Positions 11,152 to 21,561 of a DNA stretch of 64,000 nt are shown one piece after another; positions within the stretch are counted from its first letter, which is position 1; each line of letters starts with the position of its first letter. Both the position numbers and the translations under genes were made by a program. The DNA is from Sweltsa coloradensis. Its lineage: Eukaryota; Arthropoda; Insecta; Plecoptera; Chloroperlidae. The notes beneath the pieces are model-generated. The model did no database searches and was not told the origin of the DNA. It worked only from the letters and a program-made list of their open reading frames with translations. The stretch is from the NCBI GenBank assembly GCA_024449915.1, contig JAMZAV010000914.1, positions 166,677-230,676 on the forward strand, in the 5' to 3' direction.

Positions 11152-11171
11152 TTATAACTAAAGATAGCCTA

Positions 11172-11930
11172 ATTGGATGAGCGAAGCGAAGACTTCAATT
11201 TCACTGACCCCCCGAAAAATTTGGCTCCAATGTTTTTTTTTTTTTTTTGTCTGTATTTTTGTCTGTTTGTTAGCAGGATTCCGGGCAAACGGCATAAGCG
11301 ATCTTGATGAAAATTTGACAGGACCTTCGAAATCTCTAAACTTAGAGGTGTATTGATTTTGGTACAATCGATGAAATATTTCTCATGAACATCGTACTTT
11401 TACGATTTTTTTCGAGTTTTAGTGCCATATTTTCGTGTTCATTTGGGCCGATTCTGACCAAACGGGTGGGGCTACAATGTTCATATTATATATGGACTTA
11501 AGGTCAAGGTAATGTAGTACCTTTTGAAAGAAAAAGTTGGAAAAATTAGCCAGAATCCATAGAAATAAAGCTTTTAATATAGTTTTTTACGGTTTAGTGC
11601 GATATTTTCGTGCCATTTGGGCCGATACTGACCAAACGGGTGGGGCTACAACGTTTCATATTATACATGGACATTAAGGTTATGATGATGTAGTACCTTT
11701 TGAAAGAAAAAGTTTAAAAAGTTAGACAGAATCTATAGAAATAAAGCTTTTAATATAAGTTTTTTACGGTAAATAATAACATTTGACAAGTAACAAAAGA
11801 AACTTGACAACAATCACCTACAATGCATAGGGCAGTAAAGCAAAACACTTACAAAAGTAAAGATATCCTACGCAAACTAAAAACTTAAAAAAGCTCATCC
11901 ATCAACGCGGCCGGACTTTAGCGTTTTCAA
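11172..11930 (+). mobile_element. Helentron-type element, family B (B1)
   Basis: 5' end TTGGATGAGCGAAGCGAAGA, then a block TTCAATTTCACTGACCCCCC, the GTCTGTTTGTTAGCAGGATT module and two tandem units of about 180 bp with CTGACCAAACGGGTGGGGCT. Subterminal GCTCATCCATCAACGCGG is present, but the last bases read GCGTTTTCAATA instead of TTTTCCTAGT, so the tip is mutated. Confidence 0.8.
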
Positions 11931-12507
11931 TAAGTAATAACACGTAAATGAATCGAATATGGCACAATAAGTGATGATTAGCTGCGCAATCAAAATAGGA
12001 ATCTTATGGGGGATGACGATCGCCCCACCGCACTGCCCCCCACTGCATCCGTTACTGATTTTGTTGAATCATTTTAGCTTCTCTATACAATTGTAAAATA
12101 CTAGGAAGCTTCGCAAACGCTTTTTTAGGCGCGTTGTTGGATGAGCGTAATTGGTGCATTGAGCTGCCATGTGTTATGCAAATAGTATTTAAATTGATTT
12201 CGTTTATTATCCCATTATCCCACTACTATGGCCTGCAAGACACGCTTGGTAATATTGTTTTAATTTTTACGAAGACAACATGAGGATCATGGGCGTACAT
12301 TACATTACACACTACATTACAATCGAATAAAGCATGTAGGTGTTACAAGCCAAAGATTTTTTTTTTAAACCAAAAATACCAAAAATTGCTATTTTCATGA
12401 GAAATATTTATTTGATTGCGCTCAAATTTTACAAAAATATATAAATTCATAAAATTAAGGTTCTGTGAAAAATCATTACAATCGAATAAATAAAGCATGT
12501 AGGTGTT

Positions 12508-13464
12508 ACTAGGAAAACGCTAAAGTCCCGTCGCGTTGTTGAGCGAGCACCGGTACGTGCAACACGACCCGAGTACGACATTCCCATAATGTTACATACC
12601 AATAAGTCTTAAGGTCTTGACCGATTTAACTGAAAAATTGTAAAATAGAAGAGAATGGATAAAATCCACCGCCATCTAGAGAATCTTGACATCATTTCTT
12701 TGGGAAAACGTTACAAATAATACACTGCTTCCTCGATAGTATTTTGATTACTTCTAGGTGGCAGTGCATAGTGCGAACCTCGTGCGAGTTTTCGTTGCCA
12801 TGGCAACGTTACTTTTGTTATAATGTAATTTCCATCTACACTACTTATCGGATCAAAATAAAATTAACATATTCGTGACCGGACGGACATTCTAAATGAT
12901 TTGGCTACCTCAGATTTTGTCGCCGTTTAGTTAAAAAAAAAAAAACTTTAGATTAACTTTAATGTAACTTTATAACTTTTTGAACGATTTTGCCACAAAA
13001 CTAATGGCATTCAATCGGGAACGAAGCTTGCGGATGGTCAAAATTTCAACTCGATCCGAGCCTCCGTTTGACCGCTATCATGAGCCAAAAAAGCTGCGCG
13101 ACTTTCCGTTGCCATGGTAACGGTACTTTGTTATAATGTAATTTCCATCTACACTACTTATCGGATCAAAATAAAATTAACATATTCGTGACCGGACGGA
13201 CATTCTAAATGATTTGGCTACCTCAGATATTGTCGCCGTTTAGTTTGAAAAAAAAAACTTTCGATTCACTTTAATGTAACTTTTTAACTTTTTGAACGAT
13301 TTTGCCTCAAAACTATACAGCAACCCGCATAGGTAATATGTACATGTGTGCAAAATTTCAGGTCGATCAGAGAAACGGTGCGACCTGTACCGAAACAGTA
13401 ACAGAAAAAAAAACAGACATACGAGCCATAAGTCAAGTGGAGACACTCGCTACGCTCGCTCAAT
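12508..13464 (-). mobile_element. Helentron-type element, family C (C2), inserted in copy A6
   Basis: Starts ACTAGGAAAACGCTAAAG and ends CGCTACGCTCGCTCAA, both reversed family C termini. It carries two internal repeats with CGTTGCCATGGCAACG-like hairpins (near 12794 and 13107) followed by TAATGTAATTTCCATCTACA. Confidence 0.85.
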
Positions 13465-13633
13465 TAGTCGAAGAATTTTTTTTTAAATCGATAAAAATCG
13501 TAAAATTGCGATTTTCATGAGAAATAATTTTCCGATTGCGCTCAAAAACGTGTCAGTTCTAAGTTCAGAGATTTTGAAGGCCTCCAGAAAATGTCACCAC
13601 AATTAGAGTATCGGTTTAGCCGGAATTGTGTTA

Positions 13634-14577
13634 ACTAGGAAAACGCTCAGTTGGACGCGTTGTTGAGCGAGCACCGGTACGTGCAACACGACCCGAGTAC
13701 GACATTCCCATAATGTTACATACCAATAAGTCTTTTAGGTCTTGACCGATTTAGCTGAAAATTTGTAAAATAGGAGAGAATGGATAAAATCCACCGCCAT
13801 CTAGAGGACCTTGACATCATTTCTTTGGGAAAACTATTTTACTCTTGATTTCTTCTAGGTGGCAGTACATAGTGACCAGAATTCTTAAGCGACTTTTCGT
13901 TGCCATGGTTACGTTACTTTTGTTAAAATGTAATTGCTATTTACACTACTTATCGGATCAAAATAAAATTAACATATTCGTGGCCGGACGGACATTCTAA
14001 ATGATTTGGCTACCTCAGATTTTGTCGCCGTTTAGTTTTTAAAAAAAAACTTTAGATTAACTTAATGTAACTATATAACTCTTTAAACGATTTTGCCACA
14101 AAACTAATGGCATTCAATCGGGAACGAAACTTGCGGATGGTCAAAATTTCAACTCGATCCGAGCCTCCGTTTGACCGCTATCATGAGCCAAAAAAGCTGT
14201 GCGACTTTCCGTTGCCATGGTAACGGGACTTTGTTATAATGTAATTTCCATCTACACTACTTATCGGATCAAAATAAAAATAACATATTCGTGATCGGAC
14301 GGACATTCTAAATGATTTGGCCACCTCAGATTTTGTCGCCGTTTAGTTTTTAAAAAAAAAACTTTCGATTAACTTTAATGTAACTTTTTAACTTTTTGAA
14401 CGATTTTGCCACAAAACTATACAGCAACCCGCCTAGGTGGTATGTACATGTGTGCAAAATTTCAGGTCGATCAGAGAAACGGTGCGACCTGTATCGAAGC
14501 AGTAACAGAAAAAAAACAAAAAAAACAGACATTCGAGCCATAAGAGTCAAGTGGAGACGCTCGCTTCGCTCGCTCAA
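13634..14577 (-). mobile_element. Helentron-type element, family C (C3), inserted in copy A6
   Basis: Starts ACTAGGAAAACGCTCAGTTG and ends TCGCTTCGCTCGCTCAA. Same internal order as C2. The 3' hairpin variant GCTCAGTTGGACGCGTTG also occurs in C4. Confidence 0.85.
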
Positions 14578-15087
14578 CAAACACACAAAATACAAAAAAG
14601 GGAAAAAACATTCCGTATTTTTTTCTCCAGTGTAGTGAAATGGAATCTTCGCTTTGCTCGCTTCTCTCATCCGACTAGCCTAACAATTCTGTGAACGTTT
14701 TTTAATTGTAGATATCACAAAATTTTGATATTGTATATACCGATTTTCTTTTAAAATCAGAATATTTGGAGGGGTGCTTCAGCCCCTGAGCACCCACGAA
14801 GTCGGCGCCCCTGCTACCAAGTCAACATATAGTCAATGGCTTTGAAACCTGGCTATTTTAGAAAATCAAAACTATTTTTTTCAAATTTTTCTGATCCGGT
14901 ACACGGCCAATATTGCCACCTCAACATAATTTCAAACTTCAATTGGCCAAGGCACACCATTCAATGTAGGGTGTTGTGCTTTTGTGACATCAATTTTCAA
15001 CTGGTTTTCTAAAGGCTGACTGAGAGAAAAAAGATTTTTTAAAATAATTGTCATTCCTGCGAATTTTTTCGTTTGGCGGTATTAAGC

Positions 15088-15231
15088 ATCCTCCGAGCTA
15101 CCCGGCACCTCCACCAATTGTTGTAGTACCATTTCGTAGAAAAGCATCTCCCTAAACTACCCGGCACTCCACCAATTGTTGTAGTACCATTTCGTAGAAA
15201 AGCATCCTCCAAGCTACCTAGCACCTCCACC
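15088..15231 (+). repeat. Minisatellite, left part (about 60-bp units)
   Basis: Three units carrying CTACCCGGCACCTCCACCAA or a variant, then TTGTTGTAGTACCATTTCGT and AGAAAAGCATC. The array is continued at 17927-18600; the 2.7-kb foldback element between them is an insertion. Confidence 0.85.
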
Positions 15232-15579
15232 CATAGAGATACCATTAGTACCTAGAGTCACCACCATCTTCAGGATTCAAGGCAATTTGAACGAGCAAAG
15301 AAGTCTTCTGAGTGTGGCATGGCAGCGCGGAATTCAAACTGTCGGTTGTAGTTTTAACGTACTGAACAGCATATTTATCGCCTTGGATACTGATCTTTTC
15401 AATGTTGAATCATATAATATTTCAATAAAAGATTGAAATGTGTTTTTTACTGTCATCACGGGCACTGTAGCAAAAGATAACACTATGTGACAATAACTTC
15501 CCTCCCCCCAAGATAATTAAAAATAGTAAATTCGAAATACTATAAGAATAAAAAAAAGTCGATGAAGAAATTAAAATAA

Positions 15580-16406
15580 TTGATGAGCGTTAGCGAGCGT
15601 ATGCGAGCGAAGCGAAGATTCCATTTCACTACACTGGAGAAAAAAATCCGGAATGTTTTTTTTTTTCTTTCTTTCTTTCTTTTTTTTTTTGTATTTTTGT
15701 GTATTTGTTAACACGATTCGGCTAAATTGATACTCCGATTGCGATGATAATTTTTATGGAGGCCTTCGAAATCTCTGAATTAGAACTGCCACGTTTTTGA
15801 GCGAAATCGGGAAATTTTTTCTCATAAAAAACGCAATTTTACGATTTTTTTCGATTTTAAAAAAATTTCTTCGACTTATAAAACCTACATGCTTTATCCG
15901 ATTGTAATGATTTTTTCACAGAACCTTAATTTTATGAATTAAGATATCGTGTGAAATTTGAGCATAATCGAAAAATTATTTCTCATGAAAATCGTAATTT
16001 TACGGGTTTTTTCTTTTTTAAAACAATTCTTTGACTTATAACACCTACATGCTTTATCTATTGTTATGATTTTTTTACAGAACCTTCATTTTACGAATTA
16101 ATATATTCGTGTTAAATTTGAGCGCAATCGAATAATTATTTCTTATGAAAATTGCAATTTTACGATTTTTTTCTTTTTAAAAATTACGATTAATTAAAAA
16201 ATTAAGTTAATTTTTTATTTGATTTAGTTTAATTAAAATAAATTAAGTTAATTTTTTTTATTTAATTTAATTTAATTTAAAAAAATCGTTCGACTAAGTA
16301 ATGAATTTTTCACAAAAACAACAGAAAATCCGTGTAACACATCGCAGCTCAATGCACCACATACGCTCATCCAACAAACGCGGCGGGACTTAAGCGTTTT
16401 CCTAGT
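15580..16406 (+). mobile_element. Helentron-type element, family A (copy 7)
   Basis: Starts TTGATGAGCGTTAGCGAGCG and ends GCGTTTTCCTAGT, with CGCTCATCCAACAAACGCGG before the tip. Full length with the usual internal units. Confidence 0.85.
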
Positions 16407-16496
16407 AACTTAACATATTAATAACTATGTCAGATATAAATAATTTAAAAGAAACATTCTATGTAGATCAACTCAGAAATACAAAATCCATCCATC

Positions 16497-16562
16497 CATC
16501 CATCGAGCCCCGGTCTCCGATGCCGGTCGAGTGCTTTACCCATAAGCTACCGGGACAGTTAA
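16497..16562 (-). repeat. tRNA-like SINE head with GGAT tail
   Basis: On the minus strand CCCGGTAGCTTATGGGTAAA, then GCACTCGACCGGCATCGGAG and ACCGGGGCTCGAT resemble a tRNA-derived SINE head with an A box and a worn B box. It is followed by GGATGGATGGATGG. It is truncated and not a functional tRNA. Confidence 0.55.
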
Positions 16563-16614
16563 CTTCTTACATCTGTATGTTGGTGCATTGTAGATGATTT
16601 ATATAAAATCTATT

Positions 16615-16660
16615 ACCCTACGGGAGTGTTTCCCAATAAATGAAATTGAGAAATAAAAAA
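16615..16660 (+). repeat. Dispersed GGGAGTRTTTCCCAAT motif (LINE 3'-end type)
   Basis: CGGGAGTGTTTCCCAATAAA and TTGAGAAATAAAA. Related copies lie at 54598-54640 (GGGAGTATTTCCCAATGAGA) and 63606-63642. The short hairpin next to an A-rich end suggests a retrotransposon 3' end. Confidence 0.4.
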
Positions 16661-16732
16661 AACAAATTTATTTTGCAAATGATTTTCGAGATGTATGAAC
16701 ATAATACAAATCTCCGCAATGGTTATAATGTG

Positions 16733-16978
16733 GCACGTTGGTCGTGTGGTTAGCGTCTCTACTTCAAATACAGAAGGTCCAGGGTTCGATTCCCGTTATA
16801 GACAGAAGTTTTTAAACTTCTGATTAGGAATTAAGTCCATCAGTTCTTAGTTTCGGAATTTGTGAACGGTGACTTTGGAGCCGTCCTAGTAACGAGGCAC
16901 ATAGTAAATTCACAGTTGTTCTGAATCGGCCATGTGATTCTGGCGTTGATCCGCGGGTGTTCGCACTGTCCATACATT
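16733..16978 (+). repeat. tRNA-derived SINE, copy 1 (truncated)
   Basis: Head with A-box-like TTGGTCGTGTGGTTAGCG and B box GGGTTCGATTCCC; body CAGAAGTTTTTAAACTTCTG, then GTGACTTTGGAGCCGTCCTA and GATCCGCGGGTGTTCGCACT. The same order occurs at 45181-45610. This copy stops after TGTCCATACA without the ATTT tail. Confidence 0.75.
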
Positions 16979-17097
16979 TATCGCGTAAAAATTACAGGAC
17001 ATGCCTAGCCTATGGGTGGGGGGTGGGTGGGGGGGGGGAAGTAATTGTCACATAGTGTAATCTTTGCTACAGTGCCTATAATGAGTAATGACTGTAA

Positions 17098-17591
17098 ACT
17101 AGGAAAACGCTAAAGTCCCGCCGCGTTGATGGATGAGCTTTTTTAAGCTTTTAGTTTGCGTGGGATATCTTTACTTTTGCAAGTGCTTTGTTTTGTTGCC
17201 TACGCATTGTAGGTGATTGTTGTCAAGTTTCTATTGTTTCTTGTCAATTGGTATTATTTACCGTAAAATTTATATTAAAAGCTTTATTTCTATGGATTCT
17301 GGCTAACTTTATCAACTTTTTCTTTCAAAAGGTACTACATGACCATAACCTTAATGTCCATGTATAATATGAACGTTGTAGCCCCACCCGTTTGGTCAGA
17401 ATTGGCCCAAATGGCACGAAAATATCGCACAAAAATTCGAAAAAAATCGTAAAAGTACGATATTCATGAGAAATATTTCTTCGATTGTACCCAAAAACGT
17501 GGCAAGTCTAAGTTCAGAGATTTCGAAGGTCCTGTTAAATTTTCATCAAGATCGCATATGCCGTTTGCCCGGTAGAGAGCGAACAAACAGA

Positions 17592-17625
<34 letters not shown>

Positions 17626-17684
17626 ACCCGAGCTAAATTTTTTAAGGGGTCAGTGAAATTGAAGTCTTCGCTTCGCTCATCCAA
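17098..17684 (-). mobile_element. Helentron-type element, family B (B2)
   Basis: ACTAGGAAAACGCTAAAGTC at 17098 and CTTCGCTTCGCTCATCCAA ending at 17684. A long A tract (about 17597-17623) stands for the usual poly-T. One internal unit only, so shorter than B1 or B3. It is inserted in the right arm of the 15232-17926 foldback. Confidence 0.85.
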
Positions 17685-17926
17685 CAACCCATTACAATGT
17701 TTCATTTATTTATAAATTATATGATTCAACATTGAAAAGATCAGTATCCATTATCCAAGGCGATTAATATACTGTTCAGTACGTTAAAACTACAACCGCC
17801 AGTTTGAATTCCGCGCTGCCATGCCACACTCAGAAGACATCTTTGCTCGTTCAAATTGCCGATGGCGGCCTATGCTCGGCGGATGGGAGTAGGGGCTCTA
17901 GGTACTAACAGTATGGTATCTCTATG

Positions 17927-18600
17927 CCTCCACCAGATGATGTAGTACCATTTCGTAGAAAAGCATCCTCCAAACTACCCGGCACCTCCACCAATTGTTG
18001 TAGTACCATTTCGTAGAAAAGCATCCTCCAAACTACCCGGCACCTCCACCAATTGTTGTAGTACCACTTCGTAACGAAGCATCATCCAAGCTACCCGGCA
18101 CCTCCACCAAATGATGTAGTACTACTTCTCAACGAAGCATCCTCCGAGCTACCCGGCACCTCCACCAAATGATGTAGTACCACCTTGCAACAAAGCATCC
18201 TCCGAGCTACCCGGCACCTCCACCAAATGATGAAGTACCACCTTGCAACAAAGCATTCTCCGAGCTACCCGGCACCTCCACCAAATGATGAAGTACCACC
18301 TCGCAGAGAAGCATCCTCCGAGCTACCCGGCACCTCCACCAAATGATGTAGTACCACCTTGCAACAAAGCTTCCTCCGAGCTACCCGGCACCTACACCAA
18401 ATGATGAAGTACCACTTCGCAACGAAGCATCCTGCAAGCTACCCGGCACCTCTACCAATTGTTATGGTTATACACTTCGTTGTGAAGCATCTTCAAAACT
18501 ACCCGGCTCCTCCACTTATTGTTGTCGTACCACTTCGTACAGAAGCATCCTCAAACTAACCGTCTGCTCCACCAATTACTGTGGTACCACCTCGGCACCT
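17927..18600 (+). repeat. Minisatellite, right part (about 11 units of roughly 60 bp)
   Basis: Units read approximately TCCGAGCTACCCGGCACCTC, CACCAAATGATGTAGTACCA, CCTTGCAACAAAGCATCC, with unit length varying between about 57 and 61 bp. Because the unit is not a multiple of three, open frames across it change phase; I do not regard it as coding. The last units decay towards 18600. Confidence 0.9.
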
Positions 18601-19194
18601 CGTTAATGAACAGCCTCCGAGTGTTGGTTCACTTCGACCAATATGCGCATTATATTATATTCCATAGTGCGGCTAAAGACTATTGGCGCGTGCTAGAATC
18701 TGCACCCCCTCTCCACTCCTAAATATTTCCTCGAAATATAGTTAGCGATTGAAGTCTAGTCAGCAATAGAGGCGCGACTGACATTGCTCATTTATTGTTA
18801 CTACAAAAGTAGAGAAAAATTGCGATTTACTGACATTAGTTGCTTGGGTTTATTAACTATTATTTACAGGTAACTAGAATACAGAATGGGCAGATTTTTA
18901 AAATATTGATAGGGTCTTCCTGTTGTTAAAAAAAATAGTTTGGAATAACTTGTGATTGTAGCTTAACAACATTTTTGTAACTACAGTGTGAGAAGCTGTT
19001 TTTCTATAAAAATGTCAATCCTTTAAGACTATTAACAACATCATGTATTATTCTCCCTGTTGAAATCGCTTTAAAGCCTGTATTGAGTTTTAAAAATGAC
19101 CCAACATATTTTCGTATCTGGCTCTTGGGGCTCGGCTCCAGGCCATTACAGCCTACGCAAGACTAGCGTGGTAATTTATTTTATCTGCGCCCCC
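18601..19194. other. Intronic DNA, nothing recognised
   Basis: No TIR, tRNA box or coding similarity was noticed. Base composition is ordinary for the window. Confidence 0.4.
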
Positions 19195-20234
19195 ACAATA
19201 GGGAATATTCCACTTAATATTTAATATTTTATTTTAATTCTTATTCATGTCTTAATAGTCACTGCACTTTTTTTATTTAAAAAAAAAGTTTTTTGAGTAA
19301 TTTAAACAAGAATTAAATGGGTCCCCCAGTTTGCGCGCCAAAAACGAGCGTGCGCCATCTTTGGACGGTACTACGTCATAACTGTGTTGAGTCAAGGCCA
19401 ATTGGAAACTAAATGTACGTATATTTGTACATATTTACATACAGACGGCGGTGCTCGGCCATCCGCTCAACACAAACAACTCCACAGGGATGTACATTTT
19501 CACCGTCTTTTGTTTTTCTTTTTCGTATGTGACAGGAGATTTCGCGAGATCATTGTGATAAAGAATAACGAGCATTTTGTCTTGAGTTTTTGCATAGCCT
19601 AGGACTATCATGGTATTCTTTATCTACAATAGGCTTTAATTAGTCATCAAAGTAAGGTTTTTGTGCGGGATGTGTCAGAACATGAACGTGCAGGCCTAGG
19701 GTTGGCAAGTTAAGCCTAGGGCTTGTCAAGTGAGTAATTTTAGTATTCACATACCAATGCCTATATCCTACAGGAACGATTGGCCTAGACGGCAATATTA
19801 AAAATAATTTTCTACGTCAAGGCCTAGACCTAGGACTGTTTCAGTTTTGTTTTTTGATTGCAATGTCAACTTTTCTCGTTTTCTGGCTAGGCGTTAAATG
19901 TAAAATGTCCGCCATCTGTTTACATTACTGTAGGCTACGCTAGGCGCTGCTTTGTTTAAAACACCGCCGTCTTGATGTATATCTCGATTTGCTATAATAC
20001 TATTCCAACATCTTTGGTCTGGATGTATGTTTATCCAGACGGCGTTGGATCAACACAGTTCTGACGTCACAGTCGTTTTTGCCGCTTTAAAAAACTGCTG
20101 CTTTTAAACGGCTATAAATCACTGGATTATTATTTCACGGAAAAACAAAGTACATATTTGTAATCGGGACGAAATACTTCTTCTAAAAAATCTATTCGTA
20201 CAGTATTTGGCGGAAGTGGAATATTCCCTATTGT
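19195..20234. mobile_element. Putative 1040-bp DNA transposon with 21-bp perfect TIRs
   Basis: ACAATAGGGAATATTCCACTT at 19195-19215 is exactly mirrored at 20214-20234. No clear target duplication was found, so the boundaries may be slightly off. The inside has two small frames without recognisable similarity and a hairpin GTCTGGATG...ATCCAGAC near 20017-20040. Superfamily unknown. Confidence 0.45.
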
Positions 20235-21012
20235 AAAACCCTAGTGACGCGCATGGAAACCTTTTGAAGCAGTAATACAAACCAAAGTCAACAATGCTGT
20301 CAAAAGTAATATAAAAATACTTTATTGAAACTCTGTTGAGAGCTTTCAGTCCCAAAAGATGGTTCAATGTTGTGTACAGGATTTCTTGAATTCAATTACT
20401 AACGAGAACGCTAAAAACAGAGGTGATGTATTTCATTAATTCATTTTGTCCTTAAATTCAGGAAAACTTGTATTTTTGTTTGATTCACTACGTCTGTATC
20501 GCTTGGTATTCTTTGAAAATAATCTGATTTAAAAAAATAAACTCTTAACATTCGTGAACCATGAAGCCATCAGTATTACTATCATTTTATGCAGTTACTA
20601 TATAAACGCATAAGTTAAAAGTGACACTCATGCACGGAAAAATATCCACCCACACTTTGTGAACACCGTCACCGTCATCTGCCGGAGTCGAGTAATATTA
20701 GAAAATATAATCAGGGCTCAGAGACTCAGAGTCAGAGTAAAGTTACAAGATGACCGTATCGAACTCGAGGTTATAGTGAAGCTCTTAAAGAAAAGAGACG
20801 GCGAAGTATTCAAAGTAGAAATCGATCTGAACTCTACCGATAACGTTCCGCTCGTTTAGAGTTCGGTCATGGACACCATCCAATTTGTGACCTCGCCTAC
20901 TGATCTGACAACTTGGCCGTTGACTATCTCCGTAAAAATAATAATTATATCATTTGGCGAGCATCTAAAATTTTTAACAAAATAATTTTATTCCTACTGC
21001 AATAACAAAATT
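20235..21012. other. Intronic DNA with an unrecognised 66-codon plus-strand frame
   Basis: The frame at 20659-20859 encodes a charged peptide (for example LKKRDGEVFKVEIDLNS) that I cannot place. It could be a transposon-gene fragment. The rest shows no feature. Confidence 0.35.
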
Positions 21013-21014
21013 AA

Positions 21015-21172
21015 CACCCGGCACCTCCACCAAATATGTTTCTTGTTTAAATCAATAAGATAGCTATGTTTTCTTGAATATACAACCAACTGTTGGTGTT
21101 TGTCAAATTAAAAACCTTCAACAATTTTTTGATTGTATTATGATGCAATCATACCCGGCACCTCCACCAAAT
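21015..21172 (+). repeat. Two isolated copies of the CCCGGCACCTCCACC motif
   Basis: ACCCGGCACCTCCACCAAAT at 21015 and the same core at 21153, 138 bp apart, each followed by TTGTTTA or a similar T-rich stretch. The 16-base core is identical to the minisatellite core at 15.1 and 17.9 kb, but neighbouring unit sequence is absent. Confidence 0.75.
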
Positions 21173-21261
21173 TTGTTTATTATGTATTAAATACGTAAAT
21201 AGAATTATGTTCTATGAAATATATTACAAAATCGTCTGTTAAATTGCTCGAGAAGACTCAC

Positions 21262-21561
21262 CCTCACACCAGAGATCGTCCGCCTCCTTCTGAACGTAGA
21301 TGGGGTCGCCGATCTCGACCTCGATCTCGTCGTGGTGTCTAGGGATGAACTTGTGGAGTCCGCGATGTGTCGCCTCCAGCATCTCCAGCTGGTTGAAGGG
21401 GACGCCGCCCCCGCCACTGGACACGGTAGACGCGGGGGAGAAGGGGTTCAGCAGCAGCGGCGGGGAGGTCGACTTGGGGCCGTCGGGCGAGTGAGCCGTG
21501 GAGTGGCCGGAGTCCACCTCGATGCTCTGGAAGCGCTCAGAGTCAGGAGAGATGTCCTCGT
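21262..21561 (-). CDS. JIP1: JIP1 exon: Ser/Pro-rich linker and first half of SH3 domain
   Basis: A 300-nt exon with acceptor GCGTGCAG ending at 21562 and donor GTGAGT at 21261-21256. It starts with a two-base split codon followed by DEDISPDSERFQSIEVDS, then a Ser/Pro/Gly linker. The SH3 start reads THRGLHKFIPRHHDEIEVE, then IGDPIYVQKEADDLWCEG. This matches the JIP1 SH3 pattern (THRAIFRFVPRHEDELELE in vertebrates), where the domain mediates dimerisation. The last codon splits after G; the next exon supplies GT, giving Gly in WCEGVNLRSGR, so the splice phase is exact. The acceptor and the first 24 or so exon bases are repeated eight more times upstream in the intron (see the array at 21562-27266). 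GC content is much higher than in the flanking intron. Confidence 0.93.

Larger units (their letters stand above)
12101..14675 (-). mobile_element. Family A Helentron (copy 6) interrupted by two family C elements
   Basis: Reverse orientation. The 3' end region ACTAGGAAGCTTCGC and GCGTTGTTGGATGAGCG is at 12101-12145, and the 5' block (CACTGGAG region and GCGAAGATTCCATTTC, reversed) ends near 14675. The body is cut at AGGTGTT by C2 (12508-13464), resumes as TTAGTCGAAG, and is cut again at GGAATTGTGTTA by C3 (13634-14577). Removing the two inserts restores the family A order. Confidence 0.75.
5688..14813. mobile_element. 9.1-kb hAT-like element packed with Helentrons
   Basis: Left end CAGGGGCGCCGAG at 5688, right end TCGGCGCCCCTG ending at 14813. 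Both flanks carry CTACCAAG (5680-5687 and 14814-14821), an exact 8-bp target duplication typical of hAT transposons. Without the inserted Helentrons only a few kilobases remain, with no transposase frame, so the host element is non-autonomous or decayed. Contained: a family A fragment (5932), a LINE-like 3' end (6160), E1 (6731), A2 (7519), A3 (8465), A4 (9424), C1 (9871), A5 (10359), B1 (11172) and A6 with C2 and C3 inside (12101). Confidence 0.85.
4838..15085. mobile_element. Family D foldback arm, split by family A element and 9-kb hAT element
   Basis: The arm is seen whole, though degraded, at 28105-28800. Here it starts TATTCGACCGCG near 4838, is interrupted by a family A Helentron at 4859-5669, resumes with CTACCAAG, is interrupted by a hAT element at 5688-14813, and resumes as GTCAATGGCTTTGAAACC (about 14832), CACGGCCAATATTGCCACC and TTTTTTCGTTTGGCGG (to about 15085). 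Only one arm is present; what follows is the minisatellite. Nesting order is clear from the clean reconstruction of the host sequence. Confidence 0.65.
15232..17926. mobile_element. Foldback element with long TIRs, hosting three other insertions
   Basis: The left end CATAGAGATACCATTAG is mirrored by TGGTATCTCTATG ending at 17926. The arms stay similar for about 280 bp (left to about 15513, including GGCATGGCAGCGCGGAATTC near 15317; right arm 17018-17926 with the complement). Both flanks read CCTCCACC, an apparent 8-bp target duplication, although the host is itself repetitive. Inside lie A7, tRNA-like and SINE pieces, and B2, which splits the right arm. Confidence 0.75.
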
